DNA of 37,840 bases from Saccharolobus shibatae B12 (GTDB taxonomy: Archaea > Thermoproteota > Thermoprotei_A > Sulfolobales > Sulfolobaceae): contig NZ_CP077716.1 of assembly GCF_019175345.1 (NCBI RefSeq), positions 1 to 37,840 on the forward strand, given 5' to 3'. Shown here piece after piece: positions 30,270-36,372 of the stretch (its first letter is position 1; each line of letters begins with the position of its first letter). The position numbers and the translations under genes are program-made. The notes beneath the pieces were generated by a model. The model saw only the letters and a program-made list of their open reading frames with translations. It did not search any database and was not told where the DNA came from.

Positions 30270-30410
30270 ATGGAAAAGAAACAAATCAAGATAATAGAGC
30301 CGGAAACTGACGAGATTACTATAACTAATAATAGTGAGGAATTACACAAACTGTTTAATGAGTTAAAGAAAGAGAGCGCTATTATTCATCGTAAACAGAC
30401 TCCCTCCTAG
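30270..30410 (+). CDS. Small antitoxin-like protein, tail-to-tail with RelE-like toxin 1
   Basis: 46 residues starting MEKKQIKIIEPETDEITITNNSEEL. IEPETDEITITNNSEEL matches IKPETDEVLIINNSEEL of the 73-residue protein at 34243, so the two are paralogues. A CTTTTTAAGC box about 23-32 bases upstream supports leaderless expression. The last 29 bases overlap the end of the convergent RelE-like toxin gene. The second toxin of the element has the same tail-to-tail arrangement. A role as antitoxin is inferred from this arrangement. Confidence 0.6.
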   Translation: MEKKQIKIIEPETDEITITNNSEELHKLFNELKKESAIIHRKQTPS

Positions 30411-30669
30411 CAATCCTCCATATATGAATTTGCTTTTTCTCGTTATCGAAAGAGACAAGAATTCTTATATCCCTTCCTACTCTTATCCTAAATATATCTC
30501 TGTTTTCATTATCATTCCAACCCTCCAGTTTCTTTATATCAAGCTCATTTAATTCCATTTTACTTAGCTTGTCTAAAGCCTCTTCTATCCTCTCTAATTC
30601 ATCACTCTGGAACTCCCTGGGTAGTCTCTTAATTTTGATATGGAATACTAATTTCCACTCTTCAGCCAT
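30382..30669 (-). CDS. RelE/ParE-like toxin 1
   Basis: 95 residues. WKLVFHIKIKRLPREFQSDELERIEEALDKLSKMELNELDIKKLEGWNDNENRDIFRIRVGRDIRILVSFDNEKKQIHIWRIARRESVYDE has the RelE fold order: strand, long helix pair, then the IFRIRVGRDIRILV strands and a basic end. It probably cleaves mRNA at the ribosome, or targets gyrase in ParE-like members; which is unknown. It overlaps the winged-helix gene upstream by eight bases, giving one candidate antitoxin, and the small convergent gene at its 3' end, giving another. Confidence 0.82.
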   Translation of the reverse strand: MAEEWKLVFHIKIKRLPREFQSDELERIEEALDKLSKMELNELDIKKLEGWNDNENRDIFRIRVGRDIRILVSFDNEKKQIHIWRIARRESVYDE

Positions 30670-30955
30670 TTGACTGCACTTTCTTAACTAATTCCTCTAT
30701 TTCTATAACTCTTTTAGCCACTTCCCTTCCGACCTCCGTTAGACTGATTAACCTCCTATAAGGAAACACGTTTTCTTTTTCCTCCTTTATTAGGTTAAGT
30801 TTGGCAAGTTCTTCCAACGCTCTCTTGATACTACCACTGTTAGTATCTGTTTTTTCAACTAACTCTCTAACAGTTAGACCCCTATTTTCCCTTCCGAGGA
30901 CTATCAAAACCCTTTGGGCAACCTCACTTAAAGCAAACGGCTTTTTATCTGTCAT
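30662..30955 (-). CDS. Winged-helix regulator co-transcribed with toxin 1
   Basis: 97 residues: ALSEVAQRVLIVLGRENRGLTVRELVEKTDTNSGSIKRALEELAKLNLIKEEKENVFPYRRLISLTEVGREVAKRVIEIEELVKK, a clear MarR/ArsR-like winged helix. It overlaps the RelE-like toxin gene by eight bases on the same strand, the order usual for antitoxin-toxin pairs, though winged-helix antitoxins are less common for RelE. It is divergent from aspA; the intergenic region holds the shared operator sequences. Confidence 0.8.
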   Translation of the reverse strand: MTDKKPFALSEVAQRVLIVLGRENRGLTVRELVEKTDTNSGSIKRALEELAKLNLIKEEKENVFPYRRLISLTEVGREVAKRVIEIEELVKKVQSNG

Positions 30956-31046
30956 GCTAACCGCTACATGATACTTTCAGTCTACTCTTCATTTAACATT
31001 ATGTAATTTGTAATGCGAAACGGAACAGAGAAAAGATTTAAATAAT

Positions 31047-31067
31047 GTGTAATGTATAACATTACAC
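31047..31067. promoter_or_regulatory. AspA operator in front of aspA-parB
   Basis: GTGTAATGT and ACATTACAC arms with a three-base spacer, seven bases before the aspA ATG and adjoining a TATTTAAATA-like box (about 31035-31043). pNOB8 AspA is known to bind a palindrome of about this size at its own promoter. The identical palindrome occurs before the SWIM operon. Confidence 0.82.
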
Positions 31068-31074
31068 GATAGAT

Positions 31075-31335
31075 ATGTCAAAAGAATTAAAAGGAATCCC
31101 CATGTATAAAATCCTTGCATATTTAAGAAAGAAGAGAGAAGCAAAAACGATAATTGAAATAAGCGAAGGGGCAAATATTCCATACAATACAGTTAGGGAT
31201 AATATCTACAAGCTAATGGCGTTAGGGGCAGTAACGTATGCTGATGGGAAATACATAATAACAGAGAAAGGCGAACAAATTCTCAACGAGTTCATAAAAC
31301 AAATTGAAAGTTTGAAGGAGCTGGTGAATCCATAA
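31075..31335 (+). CDS. aspA: AspA-like winged-helix partition protein
   Basis: 86 residues: MYKILAYLRKKREAKTIIEISEGANIPYNTVRDNIYKLMALGAVTYADGKYIITEKGEQILNEFI is a dimerising winged helix of the size of pNOB8 AspA (93 residues), which spreads on DNA from a palindromic site and recruits ParB. It is directly followed by the ParB gene with a one-base overlap (TAATG). The perfect palindrome just upstream fits both autoregulation and a partition site. The name rests on gene order, size and fold. Confidence 0.8.
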   Translation: MSKELKGIPMYKILAYLRKKREAKTIIEISEGANIPYNTVRDNIYKLMALGAVTYADGKYIITEKGEQILNEFIKQIESLKELVNP

Positions 31336-32618
31336 TGAGTTCTACATTATCCTATACTGAAGAAATAGTTCCTATTGAAAGATTAAAAGAAGATGATGAG
31401 TTCAGGTCATTAGTACCTCCTAACAATATGAAGGAACAATTAGCCTCCAGTATTGCAAAGAACGGCCAAACATTGCCGATAGACGTTGATGAAGACTATG
31501 TTATTCTCGATGGCTATACCAGAGTATCAATAATGAAGAATCTGAACTTTAAGGAAGTTAAGGTAAGAAAATGGAATTTTAAGAGTTCTGAGGACAGAGT
31601 TACTGCATATAAATTAATAGCTATGCTAAATTTACAAAGAAGACATCTAGAGAAGAATGAAGTGCTAAGGTTAATAAGGGAAGTTGCAGAAAAGATAGAA
31701 AGATTAAGTAAACAGAATAAGATACAAAAATCTGATCAAAATCCTACCACCAGTGGTAGGAATTCGGAAATGAAAAGTGAGAAAAATTCTTTGACAAGTC
31801 AAAGTATTTCAGAAGCAAATAATGAAACAAATAGGATAAGTTACGAATCTCTAAAAAAGGCTAAGGAAGAGATAGGTGCAAAGGAGGTGTCAGAAAGAGA
31901 ATTAGATCGTTATTCAAGAATATCAGAATTCCCATGGTTAAGGCAGTTAGTCGATGAAGGAAAAATTCCCCTAAAGCCTGCATATGAATTATATACCAAA
32001 GCTAAGGATAAGCTTCAAAAGATTGTTAATCTTCCTCCAACGGAAAGGAGTCAGCTACTTACTACTAAGGAAGGCCGTAGAATCATCTTAGAAAGAGACG
32101 ATCTACTACAGCTAATTTTAGACCATAAAATGGCTGTTTCACAAGCGATAAACAAGCTGAAGACTGAAGAGAAGTTAGCTAAGTCTAAGAGAAAGTCCAG
32201 GGCAAAAGAAGATACTGAAGAAGAAGAGGAAGATGAGACTGAAGAAGGACAGAGAGAGTTAGACGAAAATGAAGAATATCCGCTCTTAGAAGAATGGAAG
32301 AAGGCTAATGAGGAGCTAAAACAAGAAGAGGCTAAACAGTTAACTCCCCAGTTTACCACTAATGAAGATAATGAGTTAGAAGACTACTTAAGGCAATTAT
32401 TAACTGAGGGTTTCGTAGAGTTAGACAAAACTAAACTATATCTGGTTACTCTTGACGGTAAAACGTATCTTATCAGTGCTAAGGCAATAAATGAGCTGAA
32501 GAGCGGTAAAGGAGTAGGTAAATACAAGAAATTAGAGGAATTCATACAGTCTAAGGGTTTGGGCTTTTACGACCCCGAAGAAGGAGCATACTCCATATCA
32601 TATCAACTATTGGCGTGA
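31335..32618 (+). CDS. parB: ParB-like partition protein
   Basis: 427 residues. VPIERLKEDDEFRSLVPPNNMKEQLASSIAKNGQTLPIDVDEDYVILDGYTRVSIMKNLNFKEVKVRKW (about 11-80) is the ParB/Srx N-terminal domain with the DGYTR box. A helical DNA-binding-like region follows (about 95-265). A strongly acidic linker (residues 290-318) leads to KQLTPQFT, encoded by a recombination motif, and a C-terminal domain (about 345-427) like that of pNOB8 ParB. Despite this, no ParA ATPase is found in the window; the coupled next gene encodes a helicase. Confidence 0.85.
   Translation: MSSTLSYTEEIVPIERLKEDDEFRSLVPPNNMKEQLASSIAKNGQTLPIDVDEDYVILDGYTRVSIMKNLNFKEVKVRKWNFKSSEDRVTAYKLIAMLNLQRRHLEKNEVLRLIREVAEKIERLSKQNKIQKSDQNPTTSGRNSEMKSEKNSLTSQSISEANNETNRISYESLKKAKEEIGAKEVSERELDRYSRISEFPWLRQLVDEGKIPLKPAYELYTKAKDKLQKIVNLPPTERSQLLTTKEGRRIILERDDLLQLILDHKMAVSQAINKLKTEEKLAKSKRKSRAKEDTEEEEEDETEEGQRELDENEEYPLLEEWKKANEELKQEEAKQLTPQFTTNEDNELEDYLRQLLTEGFVELDKTKLYLVTLDGKTYLISAKAINELKSGKGVGKYKKLEEFIQSKGLGFYDPEEGAYSISYQLLA
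32339..32356. repeat. Recombination motif inside parB
   Basis: GTTAACTCCCCAGTTTAC, read as LTPQFT between the acidic linker and the C-terminal domain. Confidence 0.9.
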
Positions 32619-34231
32619 TGGAATTGCAGTTAAGACAGTGGCAGGAAGAGAAGTTAGGCGAAGCACTCAACGTTATTAAAAACGGTAAAACTTTGATACT
32701 TTCCGCAAACCCCGGAGCTGGAAAGACAATATTTGCATTACTCCTAGCGAGGATGTTAAACAAGAAGGCAGTGTTCTTTGTAAGGACTCACAGTGAGTTT
32801 GAGAGCGTTTATAAGAACGCTAAAATGTTGGGTATGAGTGTTGGTTTCCTCTTCGGTAAATCCTCCTCATGTGTGTATGCTGAAGGTAATGAGGATCCAG
32901 AAGACATTAACTGTGACCTATGTTCTTTAAAAGAGAAAATTAAAGTGATAGACGATAAAGAGCCTACTAAAGTCCTTGCTGAGATTAAACACGCTGAGGA
33001 CTATTGCCCTTATTACTCTTTGAAATCAACACTGAAATCCAGGGAAGTTATAGTACTCACTTACCCTTACCTATTTTCCAGATACATAAGAAACTCACTC
33101 TTCATGAAGAAAGATGGATTAACTCCCTCGGATTATTTGGCAGTAATCGATGAAGCCCACAATATTTTAGAGGCAGACAAATGGTTTATGAAGAGAATTA
33201 CTAAGAAAACAGTAGAGAGAGCAATGGAGGAAGTTGACGTAGTAGGGAGTTTAGGAAAAACTAATGTAATCGACATAAAGGATTACTTAAACTCTCTACT
33301 AAATTTCATGGAACAATTAGTAAGTGACGGGAAGTGTCATTCCCTACCCATAATTCCCAGACCGAACCCGGAGCTGTTAAGGAAGATAAATATGGCGACT
33401 GCTACTTACGTAAATTTGAATAAAGGACCTGTAAGCAAATCATCTTTAAGGGCTTTGAGTAAGTTCCTTAACGAGAGCGGTGAAGTATTCAATTGCAACG
33501 GGTCTCTTGTAGTTATTCCTAACAATTATTATGATGAAATGACTGAGGCGTTAAACCTATTCAAATATAAAGTGTTGATGAGCGGTACAATGCCACAGCT
33601 CTCTTTACCTAACTCGCACAGGATAGACGTTAATGTAAGTTTGGGAAAAGCGGAATATTATTACTGCAGTAGCGTTTCTTCATCGATGCGGAACAGAACT
33701 TCTAATGCGAGCATTTATGCGGAAATTCTTACTAAGATATATGATTCGAGCAGTTCTAATGTTTTAGTCTTCTTTCCCAGCTATAGTATGCTTTCTTTAG
33801 TTAAAGAGAAGATTAAGGGAATACCGGTAATAGAGGAGGGTAGGAAGATAACGCATTCTGAAATGCTTGAGCTATTGAAAGGTAGGAAGTATTTAGTATT
33901 TCTCGTAACAAGGGCTAAAGAAAGTGAGGGCATTGAATTCAGGGATGAGAAGAATAAGAATCTGTTTGATTCTTTGGTGTTAGCTGGTTTACCTTATCCT
34001 AACGTTTCAGATGACATGGTAAAGCATAGAACGGAAAGGTTGGCTAAGATTTGGGGGGTTAGTGAGGAGGAAGTGGCTAAGCAGATTACATTAATTACTA
34101 TAAAGCAGACTATCGGCAGGGCTTTTCGTGACCCTAACGATTACGTTAAGATTTACCTTTGTGACAGTCGTTATAAGGAGTACTTTTCTGACTTGGGTAT
34201 TTCTGAAAAAGAGATTAAGCTTTTTGCTTAG
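32618..34231 (+). CDS. XPD/DinG-like Fe-S superfamily 2 helicase
   Basis: 537 residues. Walker A NPGAGKT (Lys36), DEAH (Asp178) and motif VI QTIGRAFRDP place it in SF2; four cysteines (85, 99, 102, 130) between motifs I and II mark the 4Fe-4S domain of XPD/Rad3/DinG 5'-3' DNA helicases. It is about 30 residues shorter than typical archaeal XPD. The ATG overlaps the parB stop (TGATG), so it is made together with ParB, occupying the place of ParA. It may unwind recombination or replication intermediates, or R-loops, during segregation; this is inference. Confidence 0.9.
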   Translation: MELQLRQWQEEKLGEALNVIKNGKTLILSANPGAGKTIFALLLARMLNKKAVFFVRTHSEFESVYKNAKMLGMSVGFLFGKSSSCVYAEGNEDPEDINCDLCSLKEKIKVIDDKEPTKVLAEIKHAEDYCPYYSLKSTLKSREVIVLTYPYLFSRYIRNSLFMKKDGLTPSDYLAVIDEAHNILEADKWFMKRITKKTVERAMEEVDVVGSLGKTNVIDIKDYLNSLLNFMEQLVSDGKCHSLPIIPRPNPELLRKINMATATYVNLNKGPVSKSSLRALSKFLNESGEVFNCNGSLVVIPNNYYDEMTEALNLFKYKVLMSGTMPQLSLPNSHRIDVNVSLGKAEYYYCSSVSSSMRNRTSNASIYAEILTKIYDSSSSNVLVFFPSYSMLSLVKEKIKGIPVIEEGRKITHSEMLELLKGRKYLVFLVTRAKESEGIEFRDEKNKNLFDSLVLAGLPYPNVSDDMVKHRTERLAKIWGVSEEEVAKQITLITIKQTIGRAFRDPNDYVKIYLCDSRYKEYFSDLGISEKEIKLFA

Positions 34232-34242
34232 AATTATATTTT

Positions 34243-34464
34243 ATGAAGGTTATTAAGCCCGAGACGGACGAGGTTTTAATAATTAACAATAGTGAGGAGT
34301 TAAAGAGGAGGCTGAAGATGAGGATCGTTAAAGTCAACGGTAAAATATGTGCAGTTATGGAAAGCCCTGAGGACATTGATCACTTTGTCAGATTATTAAA
34401 TGCCGATGAGGAAGAGTTTGAGAAGGTATTAGAAGAAGAGATGAGAAAGCGGGAAAGAGATTAA
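34243..34464 (+). CDS. Antitoxin-like protein, paralogue of the 46-residue protein
   Basis: 73 residues, MKVIKPETDEVLIINNSEELKRRLKMRIVKVNGKICAVMESPEDIDHFVRLLN. The N-terminal 20 residues match the small gene at 30270. The following MRIVKVNGKICAVMESPEDIDHFVRLL resembles the third family member (MRIVEDKDGERFLVIENDADFERFKEDLL), so this protein may be a fusion of two copies of the unit. It lies nine bases after the helicase gene and just before the second RelE-like toxin on the same strand. Confidence 0.7.
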   Translation: MKVIKPETDEVLIINNSEELKRRLKMRIVKVNGKICAVMESPEDIDHFVRLLNADEEEFEKVLEEEMRKRERD

Positions 34465-34499
34465 GCTTTTTGGATAAGCGATTTTACTATTTATTTAGT

Positions 34500-34518
34500 T
34501 ATTATTCCTAATGAGATA
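34500..34518. repeat. 19-bp direct repeat, copy 2 (upstream of toxin 2)
   Basis: Exact match to 29077-29095. A GATTTTTAAATATG TATA region follows at about 34537-34550, roughly 20-30 bases before the toxin start, so the repeat is part of that promoter's upstream region. Confidence 0.6.
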
Positions 34519-34568
34519 ATATACGAAAAGAGAAAGATTTTTAAATATGTTTTTCTTTTTATCTTATT

Positions 34569-34880
34569 GTGGTTTGTGAGAAGTGGGAATTGAGGTTTTC
34601 AATGAGGAAAGCAAAGAACTATCATGAGTTTATGGAGTATGCAGTAGATAATTTCGTTGATAAAACAGTAATGTTAATACTTGAAAAATTAGATTTACTA
34701 AGAAAAGACCCACTAAAATATTCCAGAGAGAAGCTTGGAAGAGATAAATACGGAAATCCCATGTTCTCAATAGAAGTTACGGGTGATATAAGGATACTTT
34801 ACAGCGTGGATCCAAAAAACTGTATAGTTTTCATTTGGGAGGTTGGGTCTCATAAGAAGGTTTACGGGCATGACCCTTAG
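34569..34880 (+). CDS. RelE/ParE-like toxin 2
   Basis: 103 residues, GTG start, probably leaderless. WELRFSMRKAKNYHEFMEYAVDNFVDKTVMLILEKLDLLRKDPLKYSREKLGRDKYGNPMFSIEVTGDIRILYSVDPKNCIVFIWEVGSHKKVYG shows the RelE fold, and its C-terminal half (GDIRILYSVD...IFIWEV-type strands) aligns with toxin 1 (RDIRILVSFD...IHIWRI). It has its own promoter separate from the upstream antitoxin-like gene. Its 3' end overlaps the convergent small gene by 50 bases. Confidence 0.8.
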   Translation: MVCEKWELRFSMRKAKNYHEFMEYAVDNFVDKTVMLILEKLDLLRKDPLKYSREKLGRDKYGNPMFSIEVTGDIRILYSVDPKNCIVFIWEVGSHKKVYGHDP

Positions 34881-34986
34881 CCTTCTCTCTTGCAAGTCTC
34901 AGTAAGTCTTCCTTAAACCTCTCGAAGTCCGCATCATTCTCAATAACTAAGAACCTTTCTCCATCCTTATCCTCAACAATTCTCAT
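34831..34986 (-). CDS. Antitoxin-like protein, tail-to-tail with RelE-like toxin 2
   Basis: 51 residues from the internal ATG: MRIVEDKDGERFLVIENDADFERFKEDLLRLAREKAKGHARK. A longer frame opens at 35037, but its first 17 residues arise from the 25-bp repeat and an AT-rich promoter-like stretch, so the internal start is preferred. It resembles the second half of the 73-residue protein and, more weakly, the 46-residue one. The last 50 bases are antisense to the toxin's 3' end. Confidence 0.62.
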   Translation of the reverse strand: MRIVEDKDGERFLVIENDADFERFKEDLLRLAREKAKGHARKPSYETQPPK

Positions 34987-35026
34987 AATTATATGTTTGT
35001 TACTAGCATTAAAAAGGATATGCTGG

Positions 35027-35051
35027 TTTCTTCTCATTGAATTTTGAAAAA
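35027..35051. repeat. 25-bp direct repeat, right boundary of the partition/toxin module
   Basis: Identical to 29267-29291 and followed by a recombination motif about 58 bases later, as in the left copy. Loss of the segment between the copies would leave a single repeat-plus-motif junction. Confidence 0.85.
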
Positions 35052-35108
35052 TTGGATTGATAGTAGGATAAGCGCTAGTCGTCGTTTTTTAGCGTGAGAA
35101 AAATTGAA

Positions 35109-35125
35109 ATAACTCCCCAGTTTAC
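35109..35125. repeat. Recombination motif (C orientation)
   Basis: ATAACTCCCCAGTTTAC; right border of the partition/toxin module and left border of the small membrane-protein cassette. Confidence 0.85.
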
Positions 35126-35180
35126 TGAGAAAAATTTTATATTCCTTCTCTTTATGCTAGAAAAATTTTAAAAATAAAGT

Positions 35181-35447
35181 TTACTTTATAAAAATTCCCT
35201 CTTCTTTTATTTTATAGAATTTTTCAATATTAGCTGATAATGTACAATAGATACAAGTAAGAAGTGAGATAATACAACACATATACATTATGCACTGATA
35301 AATATATATTACTATATGTCTTTGAATTGAATCAAACATTCCTAGATCTAAGCAAACTCTTACAACGAAAGAATGCGTTAATATTACAGCTATAGTTATG
35401 ACAACACTCAAAATAATGAATGATATAAGAAGATTTTTCTTGTTCAT
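35181..35447 (-). CDS. Small membrane protein in a motif-bounded cassette
   Basis: 88 residues with two transmembrane helices (LLISFIILSVVITIAVILTHSF, about 5-26, and YIYQCIMYMCCIISLLTCIYCTL, about 48-70) and several cysteines in the second. A TTTAAATAAATTAAAT stretch lies just upstream. The gene is the only one between two recombination motifs in the same orientation. Function unknown. Confidence 0.6.
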   Translation of the reverse strand: MNKKNLLISFIILSVVITIAVILTHSFVVRVCLDLGMFDSIQRHIVIYIYQCIMYMCCIISLLTCIYCTLSANIEKFYKIKEEGIFIK

Positions 35448-35479
35448 ATTTAATTAATTTATTTAAAAAGCTCTCTACA

Positions 35480-35499
35480 TCAAACTCCCCAGTTTACTG
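35480..35499. repeat. Recombination motif (C orientation)
   Basis: TCAAACTCCCCAGTTTACTG, between the small membrane-protein gene and the 3' end of the RHH gene; same orientation as the copy at 35109. Confidence 0.88.
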
Positions 35500-35506
35500 A
35501 AAAATT

Positions 35507-35734
35507 CTATTTAACTTTCTTTTCTAACTCCTCAACTCTTTTCTTTAACTGTTGAAGTTCTTTAACCACTTCTTCTAGACTCATTTTATTTCCTTCCTTT
35601 TCCTTCATGTAGCACTCAAAAGCGTCTTTTAACACTTCATAAACGCTTACTTTCCTCTTCTCAGCTTCATCAACTATCTTCTTCCATAACTCGTCATCAG
35701 GGAAGTAAACCGATTTATAGCCTGGTCTAGGCAT
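35507..35734 (-). CDS. Ribbon-helix-helix regulator with leucine-zipper-like tail
   Basis: 75 residues: YKSVYFPDDELWKKIVDEAEKRKVSVYEVLKDAFECYMKE is the RHH domain (about 6-45); EEVVKELQQLKKRVEELEKKV is a coiled coil. It is divergent from the C/D sRNA at 35834 and the region between holds repeated ACTTTATTGTAC and GTAC-containing sites, so this protein probably controls itself and perhaps the sRNA. Confidence 0.78.
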   Translation of the reverse strand: MPRPGYKSVYFPDDELWKKIVDEAEKRKVSVYEVLKDAFECYMKEKEGNKMSLEEVVKELQQLKKRVEELEKKVK

Positions 35735-35747
35735 TTTACCTCAATAT

Positions 35748-35835
35748 ACTTTATTGTACTTTAATATAAAAACTTTATTGTACCATAATGTACCACAAAA
35801 TTTAAATATCTGAAAGTACAATCTGGTACATAGCG
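35748..35835. promoter_or_regulatory. Iterated GTAC operator between RHH gene and sRNA C
   Basis: ACTTTATTGTAC occurs at 35748-35759 and 35772-35783 (24 bases apart). GTAC-type half-sites continue with TAATGTACC, AAGTACAA and TGGTACA up to the sRNA. An AAATTTAAATAT TATA box near 35799-35810 would serve the sRNA. Divergent transcription from a shared operator is likely. Confidence 0.6.
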
Positions 35836-35900
35836 GGGTCAAATGGTGATGAGCGACGGTGGACTGACGCATGATGAGCATGTTACGAACTGACCCCGCC
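35834..35900 (+). ncRNA. C/D box guide sRNA C
   Basis: Stem GCGGGGTC (35834-35841) pairs with GACCCCGC (35893-35900). In order: C box GTGATGA, 11-nt guide GCGACGGTGGA, D' box CTGA, spacer CGC, C' box ATGATGA, 12-nt guide GCATGTTACGAA, D box CTGA. This is a textbook archaeal C/D guide RNA. The TATA box lies about 25-35 bases upstream. Predicted target cores are UCCACCGUCGC (methylated C, fifth base) and UUCGUAACAUGC (methylated U, fifth base). The second shares UCGUAACA with the conserved 3' end of 16S rRNA (E. coli about 1490), recalled from memory and not checked. Confidence 0.93.
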
Positions 35901-36120
35901 TTATACTTCTTTGTACTTTATAACTAATAACTTTAATCCTGCCCGGATCTCAAAAATTTTGGTCAAAAGAGCAAGCTCTTACATTCATGGCGATAAACCT
36001 TACAATTTGTTAATCCTGATATTCCCAGTTAGTAAACCCATTTTCTGACCCCTTCTAAGGAGGTAACACTTTGTTAATCCTAGTTAAGGTTTATTAAGGG
36101 AAAATTTTCAATACAATTTT

Positions 36121-36372
36121 ATGGAAAGTAAGATTGAGAAACACAAGAAACGTTTTACGATTACCCAGCTTATTTTAATGATAATGGCTAAAGCTCCAGG
36201 GAGTTGCTGCAGCTTAGAGTATCTTAATGAAAAGACTGGAGTAGATAAAAATGAGCTGTTAGTTTACTTATCCAGGTTGGCACAGAGGGGTATAATAGAG
36301 AGGAAGTGGCATAAAAGCAAAGCTGGAAAAGAGAGGATGTATTGCCTGAAGTATAAGGAGGAGATACTATGA
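36121..36372 (+). CDS. Winged-helix protein
   Basis: 83 residues: TQLILMIMAKAPGSCCSLEYLNEKTGVDKNELLVYLSRLAQRGIIERKWHKSKAGKERMYCLKYKEEI, a basic winged helix with two adjacent cysteines. Four-base overlap (ATGA) with the membrane-anchored gene downstream, so the pair is co-translated and probably functionally linked. Confidence 0.75.
   Translation: MESKIEKHKKRFTITQLILMIMAKAPGSCCSLEYLNEKTGVDKNELLVYLSRLAQRGIIERKWHKSKAGKERMYCLKYKEEIL

Noticed and set aside
30989-31183. Minus-strand frame over the aspA promoter and start
   Set aside because: It runs across the operator and antisense to aspA; no independent support.
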